A DNA stretch of 64,000 bases from assembly GCA_963752935.1 (NCBI GenBank), contig CAVWAL010000003.1, positions 1 through 64,000 of the forward strand, given 5' to 3'. Below, one piece after another: positions 52,905 to 62,324 of this stretch. Source of the stretch: RI-153 sp963752935 (GTDB taxonomy: Bacteria; Chloroflexota; Anaerolineae; Caldilineales; Caldilineaceae). Position numbers and translations under genes: made by a program. Position 1 is the stretch's first letter. Each line of letters opens with the position of its first letter. Below the pieces are notes generated by a model. The model worked only from the letters and a program-made list of their open reading frames with translations, did not search any database and was not told where the DNA came from.

Positions 52905-53972
52905 ATGACTGAGATGACCAGCCGGGAACGATTCAGGCGCATGTTTGCGCACCAGGAGGCCGATCGCATCCCCATCATCGACACGCCCTGGACCACGACC
53001 ATTGAACGTTGGCAACGGGAGGGTATGCCCGCGGATGTCAGCTACGTCGATTACTTCGGCCTGGACCATATCACGACAATTGCCGTCGACAACTCTCCCC
53101 AGTATGAAGAACGCGTGGTCGAAGAGACCGAAGAGTACCGAATCCACACCACCAAGTTCGGGGCCACGCTGAAAAACTGGAGACACGCCACCTCCACCCC
53201 CCAATTTTTGGATTTCACCATCGTCGATCCAGAGAGCTGGGCCGAGGCGAAGAAACGCATTCGCCCGGATCGGGACCGCATCGACTGGAAACACCTGGAA
53301 GCCAACTACCCCGTCTGGCAGGAGAAGGGAACCTGGATTCAGGCCCTGCTCTGGTTTGGTTTCGACGTCACCCATTCCTGGCTCGTGGGTACGGAGCGCC
53401 TCTTGTATGCCCTGGTCGATCGACCGGAGTGGGTGCAGGACATGTTTTCCCACTTGCTTGAGGTCAACTTGACCCTACTGGAGATGGTGTGGGACGCGGG
53501 CTACCGGTTTGACTCGGTCTTTTGGTATGACGACATGGGCTACAAGCAGCATCAGTTCTTCTCGCTGCGTATGTACCGCGATCTGCTCAAGCCCTATCAT
53601 CAACGGGCCATCGACTGGGCCCACGCCAGGGGCATCAAAGCACATCTGCACTCCTGCGGCGACATCCGCCCGTTTGTGCCAGAACTGGTCGGGATGGGGC
53701 TGAACGCGCTCAACCCGCTTGAGGTGAAGGCAGGCATGGATCCCTGTACACTCAAGCAGCAATTCGGGAAGGACATAGTGCTGCACGGCGGCATCAACGC
53801 GGTTCTGTGGGACAAGCCCGACGAGATCAAGGCTGAGATGGAGCGGGTCGTCCCGGCCTTGAAAGAGTCGGGGGGGTATATTTTCTCGTCTGACCACTCG
53901 GTTCCCTCCAGTGTCAGCCTGGAGGACTTCCGGCAGATCGTAAGTTTGGCCAAGCGTCTGGGTAGCTATTAA
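52905..53972 (+). CDS. URO-D/MtaA-family methyltransferase-like protein
   Basis: A 355-residue protein with a uroporphyrinogen-decarboxylase-type TIM barrel: 'TSRERFRRMFAHQEADRIPI' at the start, 'HLHSCGDIRPFVPELVGMGL', 'NPLEVKAGMD' and 'HGGINAVLWDKPDEI'. The His and Cys of 'HLHSCGD' are the Zn/thiol-binding residues of corrinoid-dependent MtaA/MtbA-like members rather than true HemE. In genomes of this type such genes often sit next to Opp-type importers and are thought to act in catabolism of methylated or aromatic compounds (inference). The importer genes follow on the same strand. Confidence 0.87.
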   Translation: MTEMTSRERFRRMFAHQEADRIPIIDTPWTTTIERWQREGMPADVSYVDYFGLDHITTIAVDNSPQYEERVVEETEEYRIHTTKFGATLKNWRHATSTPQFLDFTIVDPESWAEAKKRIRPDRDRIDWKHLEANYPVWQEKGTWIQALLWFGFDVTHSWLVGTERLLYALVDRPEWVQDMFSHLLEVNLTLLEMVWDAGYRFDSVFWYDDMGYKQHQFFSLRMYRDLLKPYHQRAIDWAHARGIKAHLHSCGDIRPFVPELVGMGLNALNPLEVKAGMDPCTLKQQFGKDIVLHGGINAVLWDKPDEIKAEMERVVPALKESGGYIFSSDHSVPSSVSLEDFRQIVSLAKRLGSY

Positions 53973-54104
53973 CGGAGTGAGTTACTGGTGCTTCTCATGA
54001 CACTTGTCACACGGGTAGCGTGACCTACAGATTGCCCAAAGAAGGCTAAGTGTATTTGTGCAGTCTGTCTATCGAGGTTTTCTCAACCCATGAAAGAGGA
54101 GACG

Positions 54105-56230
54105 ATGTCAATGCGAGTCAATCGACGTGATTTCTTGAGGCTGTCCGGCGCTAGCGTAGCTGGAATGCTGTTGACATCCTGTGCGCCTGCCGGCACTGCG
54201 CTGGTGGGCGAGACAGCACCGGAGGAAATCGAAGTCCTGGGTTTCCCTCGGACGGAAACCGTGTTTGCCCAGCAGTTGACAGGACGCAATGCCACCCCTT
54301 CCAACTTCAACTTCTGGGCCGGTTGGCGGCAACAGGATCGGGGCATGCAGCAGGTGATGAACGAGTCATTGTGGGTCGACGACTTTGAAGCGGGGGAGAT
54401 CATCAACGCCCTGGCTGTCGAACCCCCGACCTACAGCGACGACTTCCAGACGATGACGATCAAGCTCCGCGAGGGGATGATGTGGAGCGACGGCACCGAG
54501 ATCACGGCCGACGACCTGGTGTTTACGCTCGAGTTCATCAAGGGGACGCCGGCGGCAAGCTACAATGCCAGCGTGGCGCTGCAGGTGGCAAGCGCCACGG
54601 CAGCGGATAAGACCACGGCGGTGATCCAGCTCAATGCGCCCAACCCGCGCTTTCACTTTGAGAACTTCAGCGACCTGTGGGGCAGCTTGTGGGTGATGCC
54701 AAAGCATGTGTTCGAGCAGTTTATGGCAGACGACGGCACGGTGGACACCGAGGCCTTCTTTGCCTTCGAGTACAATCCGCCCCTCAGTTCAGGACCGTAT
54801 GCGCTGCACAGTTTCGACCCAGCCGGCAACTGGACGGCCTGGGAGAAACGGGCCGACTGGGACAAGACGCCGACCGGGGTGCTGTTTGGCGAGCCCAAGC
54901 CGAAGTACGTGGTTTTCGTGGACTACGGAGACTTTACCGCCCGCGTCATCAGCATGACACGCCACGAAGTCGATATGATCGACCTGGACCTGCCTGCCAT
55001 CCGGGCGGTCACCAAGGCAGAGCCCTCTGCCCGTGGCTATTATGCCGACCAGGGCTTCCCGTGGATTCAGTCCAACCGGCACCCAGGTGTGGGCGGCATT
55101 GTCTTCAATACCCTGAAGGAACCGTTCAACAACAAGGATGTGCGCTGGGCGCTGACCCTGGCCATCGATCCGGTCTCCTACAGCTTGACCGCCTACGACG
55201 GCTGTGCGGCCATGAACCCGCTGCCGATCGTGGTCAACGGTCCTCAAATGAAAGAACCGTACGTAGAGCCGCTGGTGGCATGGCTGACTGATTACACGAT
55301 CGACGTGGGCGACGGCGAGATGGTCAAGGTCTGGGATCCGACGGCGCCCACACGGCTGGTGGAAGAGGCGCAACAACCGTGGGTTCACCTTCCCGGATGA
55401 TCCCCAGACGATCCAGGAGGCCTTCGGCTATGGTTCGTGGCAGTACAACCCAGAGGCGGCGGCCAAGCTGCTGAAGAAGGCCGGTTTTAGCCAGGATGCG
55501 GATGGACAGTGGCTGCTGCCCGACGGCACCCCCTTCCGCTTCACCGTGTACACGGATGGCGCCGCCGGCCGTTGGGCGCACCAGAACGCTCAGGCCGCCT
55601 TTGTGGAGTGGCAGCGGTTCGGGTTCGACGTGAATTTCGAGGTGGGCGACCCCGGGCAGCTCCGGATCGCCATGGGCCAGTATGATGTGGCCGGGGCGCA
55701 GACGCACGGCAGCAACTACCTGGAAAACAGCCGATCTCTTCCGGACGTTCACTGCCTTCCACACCGACTATCTGGAGCCTGACCTGACGAAGCGCCAGTT
55801 CGGCCATACTTCGCGCTGGACTGATCCACGCGTGGATGAGATCCTCAACCAGATTCGGAGCACCGATCCCAACGATACCGCCACGCTGCAGCCAATCGGC
55901 CTGGAACTGCTCAAGGTCGTGATCGAGGAGATGCCGACGATCTCCGCCACCACCTCCCTGGATCCGTACGCTGTGTCCACCTATTACTGGACCGGCTGGC
56001 CCAGCGCGGAGAATCACTTCACGGTGCCCTATCACCACTATCCCAACGTTCAAGTACTTGCTCACACGCCTGCAGCCCTCGGGAGTGTAAGGTATATAAC
56101 GTCGCCGCCATCCACGAGCAGGGGGTCCCCCTGCTCGTGGATGGCAAGACAGACTGTTGGCGAATTCTGTCATGGGCAGGCTGCCCTTCGGGCCCGCCTC
56201 GACGATTTTGTCAGCAGTGGAATATGCTGA
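54105..56230 (+). pseudogene. Opp-type solute-binding lipoprotein with two frameshifts
   Basis: The ATG at 54105 has GAGGAG five bases upstream. Twin-Arg signal 'NRRDFLRLSGASVAGMLLTS' ends in a lipobox Cys. SBP_bac_5 features: 'MTIKLREGMMWSDGTEITAD' and 'EPFNNKDVRWALTLAIDPVS'. Shifts near 55375 and 55735 are needed to reach 'RGFTFPDDPQTIQEAFGYGS' and then 'DLFRTFTAFHTDYLEPDLTK'. The homologous part ends near 56075 ('YHHYPNVQVLAHTP'); the open frame runs to 56230 through a hairpin, so the real stop (possibly at about 56090 in another frame) is unclear. The rest of the operon is good, so sequence errors are likely. It binds an oligopeptide or oligosaccharide for import. Confidence 0.8.
56108..56144 (+). 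promoter_or_regulatory. Perfect 18-bp hairpin between binding protein and permease genes
   Basis: CCATCCACGAGCAGGGGG (56108-56125) and its exact complement (56127-56144) with a one-base centre. No T-run follows. Position after the binding-protein gene matches stem-loops that protect that transcript and reduce downstream expression. Confidence 0.8.
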
Positions 56231-56246
56231 TCGGAAAGGTGGAAAT

Positions 56247-57255
56247 GTGAAATTTGCCACACGCTATCTCTTGCCGCGGCTCCTCCAGTATGTGCTGGTG
56301 AATATTCTGGGCATTACGATGATCTTTATCCTGCCCAGGCTGATGCCCATCGGCCCGGTCGAGAAAGCAGTCGCCCAGATCGAGACCCGCGGTGCCTACA
56401 GCGATCCGAAAGCGGCTGAGGCCACGATCCAGGCCCTAAAAGAGATGTATGGACTGGACCAGCCGTTGTTGACCCAATATGTCACATTCTGGCGCAGGCT
56501 TTTCTCGTTCGATTTTGGACCTTCGCTGGTTTCTTTCCCGACGCCGGTGACGCAGTTGATCAGCGAATCCCTGCCCTGGACATTCGCACTGCTCTTCACC
56601 ACCACGGTGCTGGTCTTTATCATCGGCAATCTATCAGGGGGGCTGGCCGGGTACTTCCGGCGCAACAGACTGATGCGCTTCATCGATGGCGTCTTCATGT
56701 TCCTGGCTCCTATGCCCTACTACATCGTGGCCCTGATGCTGATCATCTTGTTTGCCTATATTCTGCCCATTTTCCCGGTGGGGGGAGGGTATACGATTGG
56801 TATGCCGATTGGCTTCAACTGGAGCTTTCATTCAGGACGCCTTGATCCACGCCTTTCTGCCCGGTTTATCCCTGGTCCTGTTGGGCGTGGCTACCACCCA
56901 CCAGATCATGCGCCTCATCGTCCAGGGCGTGACTGAAGAAGATTACGTCCGCTATGCCAACATCGGGGCCGTCAATGAGCGGACGGTCTTTTCTCGCTAT
57001 GTGATGCGGAACGCCACCTTGCCTCAGATCACGCGGTTCGCCCTCGGTTTTTCCGCGCTATTCAGCGGCGCCCTGATCACAGAGGTCGTTTTCGCCTACC
57101 CTGGCATCGGGTTCCTGGCCTATCGCGCTATTCTGGCCGCTGATTACAACGTACTCATGGGTGTGACGACGCTTTCGATCATCGCCCTGACCACGGGCAC
57201 CTTGCTCATGGACCTGCTCAACCCGTTATTTGACCCCAGGATCAGGCTCACATGA
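56247..57255 (+). pseudogene. OppB-type permease with one frameshift
   Basis: GTG start with AAAGGTGG upstream. The first frame, 'MKFATRYLLPRLLQYVLVNI' to 'YTIGMPIGFNWSF', joins after a shift near 56825 to 'IQDALIHAFLPGLSLVLLGV', 'EEDYVRYANIGAVNERTVFS' and 'VVFAYPGIGFLAYRAI'. Together they give a normal 335-residue DppB/OppB permease with six helices and the EAA-like loop. Damage is limited to one indel. It overlaps the next permease by four bases (ATGA). Confidence 0.85.
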
Positions 57256-58106
57256 AGACACTTAAGGCTCTCTTCCAGGACCGTCGTTTCGCAATCGGAG
57301 CGACCGTGATGTCCATACTGGTCGTGCTTGCCCTGATGTCGTTATTCTCGCCCTACGACCCAACCGAGTGGCGCGTGGTGCCGCGTGACCAGCCGCCGTC
57401 CTGGGAGTTCATTCTGGGCACAAGTTCGCTGGGCCAGGACGTATTCTGGGTTATGACCGCTGCCATTCGCAATTCGCTGGTACTGGCGGTGCTGGCGGCG
57501 ACGATCTCGCGCATCATCGCCCTGACGGTAGGCATGGTCTCCGGATACAGTGGAGGCATGGTCGATCGGGTGCTCATGTTCATCAACGATGGCTTCATCG
57601 TGCTGCCGTTGTTGTTGATCCTGATCCTGCTGGCGCTGCTGCTCCAGGAGAATCTGAGCCTCCCTACCATGGCCTTGCTCTTCGGGGTGATGGGATGGGC
57701 CCTGGATGCGCGCTTCATCCGCTCGCAGGTTCTCAGCCTGCGCGAACGGGAGTTCACGTATACCGCCATCCTCACCGGCGTCCCCACCCTGCGAATGATC
57801 ATGAACGAGTACCTCCTCTTTGTTGTGCCGCTGACGATGGCAACGCTGATCGGCAACATGGCCTGGGTGACAGGAATGGAGGTCACCCTCGCTTATCTCG
57901 GTCTCACCGACATCACCATTCCTACCCTGGGCACCATGCTCCAATTTGCCATCGACTACCAGGCCATACTGCTCGGGCTATGGTGGTGGATCTTCACCCC
58001 CATTGGCGTCGCCGTCGCCCTTTTCTCGGCTTTATACCTGCTATCGCAGAGCATCAGCGATTTTCTCGATCCCAGAGCCCGCATCCAGCGGGTGGGTGCC
58101 ACGTAA
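57252..58106 (+). CDS. OppC-type permease
   Basis: A 284-residue permease. N-terminal helix 'FAIGATVMSILVVLALMSLF', 'FILGTSSLGQDVFWVMTAAI' and the coupling segment 'RFIRSQVLSLREREFTYTAI' identify the DppC/OppC family; about six membrane helices. It pairs with the upstream permease to form the import channel. The start overlaps the stop of that gene; the ATPase gene begins 11 bp after its end. Confidence 0.93.
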   Translation: MKTLKALFQDRRFAIGATVMSILVVLALMSLFSPYDPTEWRVVPRDQPPSWEFILGTSSLGQDVFWVMTAAIRNSLVLAVLAATISRIIALTVGMVSGYSGGMVDRVLMFINDGFIVLPLLLILILLALLLQENLSLPTMALLFGVMGWALDARFIRSQVLSLREREFTYTAILTGVPTLRMIMNEYLLFVVPLTMATLIGNMAWVTGMEVTLAYLGLTDITIPTLGTMLQFAIDYQAILLGLWWWIFTPIGVAVALFSALYLLSQSISDFLDPRARIQRVGAT

Positions 58107-58117
58107 GGGGGCGTGCC

Positions 58118-59119
58118 ATGTCGGTCATTAAAGTGGAGCAACTCAAATCCTCTTACTTCCTGGACATGTTCGGAACCAAGAAGGCTGTGCAGGCGGTCAA
58201 TGGGGTCGATCTAGAAATTCGTGAAAACGAGGTCTATGGGATTGCCGGGGAAAGTGGCAGCGGCAAGACGACTCTGGTGAAGACCCTGTTTGGCGACGTC
58301 CAGCCACCCTTGAGGGTGGTTAGCGGCAAGGTCTGGTATCAGGTCGATGGGCAGGAAGTAGACCTCTTCTCGCTGAAACTGGAGAAGCGACGGCAGTTCC
58401 GCTGGTCGTTTATCTCCTATGTACCCCAGAGCTCGATGAGCAGTCTCAACCCGGTGATCAAGCTGAAGGGGACCTTCAGCGACTTCCTGGGCAGCCAGGC
58501 GCAGCAGATGGGGAAACGCGAGATGCTCGAGAGCGCCCGCCAACACCTGGCGGAGTTGGGGTTGCCGACCAACGTGCTGGAGGTATATCCTCACCAACTC
58601 TCGGGGGGAATGCGCCAGAGGGTGATGATCGCTCTGGCGTCGTTTCTCTCGCCGCGGGTGATGATCGCGGACGAACCGGTGACGGCGCTGGATGTGGTTG
58701 TACAGCGGGGGGTGCTCCAGCTCCTGATCGAAGTACAGGAGCAACAGCAGAATGCCCTGGTCTTCGTCACACATGACATGGGTGTGCTGGCGAATATCGC
58801 CGACCGCGTTGGTATCATGTATGCAGGGAAGATCATCGAGGAGGCGAAGGTAGAGGCCATCTACGAGGATCCTCAGCACCCCTACACCCAATACCTGATC
58901 AACTCGCTGCCCAAGTTCGGCGACAAGGAGAAGCGGGAGAGCGCGCCGGGAGCGCCGCCGTCGCTGGTCGACCTTCCGAGCGGCTGTGCGTTCCATCCGC
59001 GCTGCCGGCATGCGATGGATATTTGCAGACAAGAGGCGCCGGTGTATAAGACTGTGAAGCACGAGCACAAAGTGGCCTGTTGGTTAGTTGAGGAGGATGA
59101 ACATAGGCACAATTCTTGA
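58118..59119 (+). CDS. OppD-type ABC ATPase
   Basis: A 333-residue ATPase from the ATG at 58118 (AAGGGGG seven bases upstream). Walker A 'GESGSGKTTLV' (44-54), signature 'LSGGMRQRVMIALAS', Walker B 'VMIADEPVTALDV', and the oligopeptide C-terminal extension with 'GCAFHPRCRHAMDICRQEAP', whose four Cys form the Fe-S-binding motif of DppD/OppD types. It energises import with the OppF partner; the two genes overlap. Confidence 0.95.
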   Translation: MSVIKVEQLKSSYFLDMFGTKKAVQAVNGVDLEIRENEVYGIAGESGSGKTTLVKTLFGDVQPPLRVVSGKVWYQVDGQEVDLFSLKLEKRRQFRWSFISYVPQSSMSSLNPVIKLKGTFSDFLGSQAQQMGKREMLESARQHLAELGLPTNVLEVYPHQLSGGMRQRVMIALASFLSPRVMIADEPVTALDVVVQRGVLQLLIEVQEQQQNALVFVTHDMGVLANIADRVGIMYAGKIIEEAKVEAIYEDPQHPYTQYLINSLPKFGDKEKRESAPGAPPSLVDLPSGCAFHPRCRHAMDICRQEAPVYKTVKHEHKVACWLVEEDEHRHNS

Positions 59120-60068
59120 GCTCCACGATGTGAGCAAGACATTCCACATGGGCAACATGTTCTCCCGGCTCAGGATCACGGCCGTGGATCGTGTCTCCTT
59201 CTCCGTAAGCGCCGGCGAGATCTTCGGATTGGCCGGGGAAAGCGGGTGTGGGAAGAGTACACTGGCCAGGATGATTCTGGGCTTCGAGGAACCAAGCGCA
59301 GGAACGATCATCCACCGCGGAAAGGACGGGCAGCCGATCACGGGGAAGCAGATTTGGCGCACAGCCGGGGTGCAGGCGGTATTCCAGAACCCGTTCGAAA
59401 CCTTCAATCCCCTGCGGCAGGTAGAATGCTATTTCTTCGAGGCCGTCCACTACTTTAAGCTTGCCGACAATCGGAGCATGGCTCTGCAGCGAATCGACAG
59501 CGCACTGCAGATGGTGGGCATGGACTATGAAGCCATTGCCGGCCGCTATCCGAGTGAGTTCTCCGGAGGGCAGTTGCAGCGGGTTTCTATCGCCCGCTCG
59601 CTGTTGAACGATCCTTCGCTCTTGATCGCGGATGAGCCGGTGTCGATGGTCGATGCTTCGCTGCGCATGTCGATCATGAATCTGTTTCGCGAACTCGTGG
59701 ATCGACTGGGACTCGGCGTAATCTACATCACACATGACCTCGCCACCGCCCACTATGTGTGCGACCGCATCGCCACCATGTTTAAAGGAAATATCGTGGC
59801 CATGGGCGATGTGGATAAGGTGCTCATGGCGCCAAAGCATCCCTACGTCCGGCTCCTGCGCGAATGTATCCCGGAACCGGATCCGAAGAAGCGATGGCAG
59901 ACCAAAATACAGCTCGCGGAGAACGAGACGGTGGAGTACCTGCGGACGGGCTGTAAGTTTGCGGGCAGGTGCCCTGAGGCTATGGAGATCTGCCGGCGCC
60001 AGGCGCCGCAAGATATCGAGATCGATGGTGAGCTTGTCAACTGCCATCTGTTCCAACCCACTGCCTGA
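59097..60068 (+). CDS. OppF-type ABC ATPase
   Basis: A 323-residue ATPase. The ATG at 59097 lies within the end of the OppD gene; GAGGAGG directly precedes it, so a TTG at 59088 or translation coupling is also possible. Walker A 'GESGCGKSTLARM', signature 'FSGGQLQRVSIARSL', Walker B 'LLIADEPVSMVDA' and the C-terminal Cys motif 'GCKFAGRCPEAMEICRRQAP' are all present. Completes the five-gene importer of 54.1-60.1 kb. Confidence 0.94.
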   Translation: MNIGTILELHDVSKTFHMGNMFSRLRITAVDRVSFSVSAGEIFGLAGESGCGKSTLARMILGFEEPSAGTIIHRGKDGQPITGKQIWRTAGVQAVFQNPFETFNPLRQVECYFFEAVHYFKLADNRSMALQRIDSALQMVGMDYEAIAGRYPSEFSGGQLQRVSIARSLLNDPSLLIADEPVSMVDASLRMSIMNLFRELVDRLGLGVIYITHDLATAHYVCDRIATMFKGNIVAMGDVDKVLMAPKHPYVRLLRECIPEPDPKKRWQTKIQLAENETVEYLRTGCKFAGRCPEAMEICRRQAPQDIEIDGELVNCHLFQPTA

Positions 60069-60535
60069 AACGGGCACCCGTAATCGCAGTCCTCTTCACG
60101 CCTTGGCTTTCCATGCCATCGGCCATGGGCTGTTTGTGACGTCCCTCGACGAGATTTTCACCCACCACCTGAAGCCAAACGTGGGCCAGTTGTGAACGCT
60201 CAGTGTCTATGGCAGCCGTGAGCGCTTGCGGCTACTACGCTGACGAGCGCCAGTACACGATGGCGTAAATTAGTCGCCGTATTCGGGCCCTGTTTTGTCA
60301 AGTTCTACGCTGTTTTTCCTCCTCTGGAAATCTGCTATACTTCGTTCTCTAGATTCTGCCCAGCGGCTCTAGTGTCATGTCAATGGTCAAGTGATGGCAA
60401 TTCCGTAGGGGCGCGCTTTTGCGACCGGCACACTGTGGGCGCGCAAGCGGCGCCCCTACCCATCCAATCACGATTGACGCATCACTGGCGCCCGCACCTG
60501 ATTCGATCTGCTATGGATGAGCGTGTCCTCCAACT
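60069..60535. other. Intergenic region with a palindromic repeat
   Basis: No gene. TATACT at about 60338 is a -10 candidate for the exporter operon, with only a weak -35 (TTTTCC, 16 bp). The repeat at 60405-60459 is described separately. Confidence 0.35.
60405..60459. repeat. GTAGGGGCGC palindromic repeat
   Basis: GTAGGGGCGC (60405-60414) and GCGCCCCTAC (60450-60459), with inner GCGC/TTGCG pairing. Palindromes of the type GTAGGGGCG...CGCCCCTAC are common dispersed repeats in Chloroflexota and cyanobacteria. Confidence 0.7.
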
Positions 60536-62305
60536 ATGAGCACTCACGAGAATCGTCCCTTTCCGCTCCTCGTAACGTATCTGCGCCCGCAGAAATTTAT
60601 GGCCGCCTTGCTCGTGCTGTTGGTGCTGTCGGGAATTTCCGTGCAACTGATCAACGCACAGGTGCTACGGGCGTTTCTGGATGGGGCCCAGGCAAGCCGG
60701 CCTCTCCCAGAACTTGTCCGTCTCGCGGCCCTCTTTGTGGCTCTGGCCGCGGTGCGCCAGCTTCTCAACCTGGCCAATACTTACGTGGGTGAACTGGTCG
60801 CCTGGACGGCCACCAATCGGCTGCGGGCCGACCTGGCCCTGCATTGCCTTAAGCTCGACATGGGCTTTCACAAGGTGCACAAACCAGGGGAACTGATCGA
60901 GCGGGTCGACGGCGATGTCAACCAGTTGGCTACGTTCTTCTCACAGCTCGTTGTCCGCCTCAGCGCCAACCTTCTTCTCGGCACCGGCGTGCTGGTCTTG
61001 CTCTGGACGGTGGACTGGATCCTGGGGGCGGTGGTCACCGGTATTGTCCTGGGCGCCCTGCTCATCGTGCGCAGGCTCAACACCGTGGCCGTTCCCAGGG
61101 TACAGGCCCTGCGCGAGATCGAAGCCACCCTCTTTGGCTATGTGGAAGAATGGCTGCATGGCACGGAAACCATCCGCAGCAATCAGGCCAAACCCTACGT
61201 TATGGATCGGCTCTACGGGCTTCTGCGGGAACGCTGGCAGCGGGGCCACGCCTCTATGAAAGTGACAACCGCCCTGAACGGCGTGCCGAACACCGTCTTT
61301 TCCCTGGCCTACATCGCCGTCTTCACCGTGGGCGCGTGGCACTTTTTCGGTGGACACGTCTCCATCGGCACCCTCTATGTTTCCATCTACTATATCGATC
61401 TCTTACGCGATCCTCTATGGCAGATGACCCGCCACATCCAGGATCTGCAACGGGCGACGGCCAGCATCAACCGCATCGGCGATCTCTTTGCACAGACGCC
61501 CACCATCCGCGACGCTACCAGCCCTACCGTCCTGCCGGCCACTCCGCACGGCCTGATGGTCGAAGTGGATCACCTCTCCTTTGCATACAGCGACGACCCG
61601 GAGACCCCCATTCTGCAGGAAGCCACCTTCACGCTCAAACCGGGAACGGTCCTCGGCCTGCTTGGACGTACGGGTAGTGGCAAGACAACCCTGACCAAAC
61701 TGTTGATGCGCTTCTATGACCCCACCCAAGGGGTGGTTCGCCTGGGAGACGGGGTGACCCAGGTGGACCTGCGATCCATTACTCAGAGCGCCCTGCACCG
61801 CCGGATCGGGGTCGTCACCCAGCAGGTGCAGCTATTCAACACCACCGTGCGCAACAATCTGACGCTGTTCGACCTCACCGTCGAGGACGAACAGATCCGC
61901 GTCGCCCTGGCTGCGGTCGGATTGCAGAACTGGCTAGACGATCTGCCCGACGGTCTGGATACCCACATTGCGGCTCACGGCAGTCTTTCGGCAGGGCAAG
62001 CCCAGTTGTTGTCCTTCGGCCGTGTCTTTCTAATGAACCCTCAGCTCATCATACTGGATGAGGCTTCGTCTCGGCTCGACCCGGCCACAGAGCAGCGCAT
62101 CGAACAGGCACTGGATCGCCTGCTTGCGAACCGCACAGCCGTGATTGTGGCCCACCGCCTGGCGACCGTACACCGGGCGCACGAGATCATGATCCTGGAC
62201 CAGGGACAGATCATAGAGCACGACCGGCGTGAGACACTCCTGGCCGATCCAACGTCTCACTTTTCTCAGTTGTTGCGAATCGGTCTGGCGGAGGCATTTG
62301 CATGA
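60536..62305 (+). CDS. ABC exporter half-transporter, subunit A
   Basis: A 589-residue type IV exporter: six membrane helices in residues 1-320 and a C-terminal nucleotide-binding domain with Walker A 'GLLGRTGSGKTTLTKLL', Q-loop 'GVVTQQVQLFNTTVRNNLTL', signature 'GSLSAGQAQLLSFGRVF' and Walker B with catalytic Glu in 'LIILDEASSRLDP'. MsbA/LmrA-like families export lipids, drugs or peptides. It lies 19 bp before a second half-transporter, so a heterodimer is expected. No strong ribosome site precedes the ATG. Confidence 0.93.
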   Translation: MSTHENRPFPLLVTYLRPQKFMAALLVLLVLSGISVQLINAQVLRAFLDGAQASRPLPELVRLAALFVALAAVRQLLNLANTYVGELVAWTATNRLRADLALHCLKLDMGFHKVHKPGELIERVDGDVNQLATFFSQLVVRLSANLLLGTGVLVLLWTVDWILGAVVTGIVLGALLIVRRLNTVAVPRVQALREIEATLFGYVEEWLHGTETIRSNQAKPYVMDRLYGLLRERWQRGHASMKVTTALNGVPNTVFSLAYIAVFTVGAWHFFGGHVSIGTLYVSIYYIDLLRDPLWQMTRHIQDLQRATASINRIGDLFAQTPTIRDATSPTVLPATPHGLMVEVDHLSFAYSDDPETPILQEATFTLKPGTVLGLLGRTGSGKTTLTKLLMRFYDPTQGVVRLGDGVTQVDLRSITQSALHRRIGVVTQQVQLFNTTVRNNLTLFDLTVEDEQIRVALAAVGLQNWLDDLPDGLDTHIAAHGSLSAGQAQLLSFGRVFLMNPQLIILDEASSRLDPATEQRIEQALDRLLANRTAVIVAHRLATVHRAHEIMILDQGQIIEHDRRETLLADPTSHFSQLLRIGLAEAFA

Positions 62306-62324
62306 TTGGCAGAGGTAAACAGCC

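Noticed and set aside
58899..60077. 392-codon minus-strand frame across OppD/OppF
   Set aside because: Antisense shadow of two genes with all ABC motifs; His/Arg-rich translation without homology.
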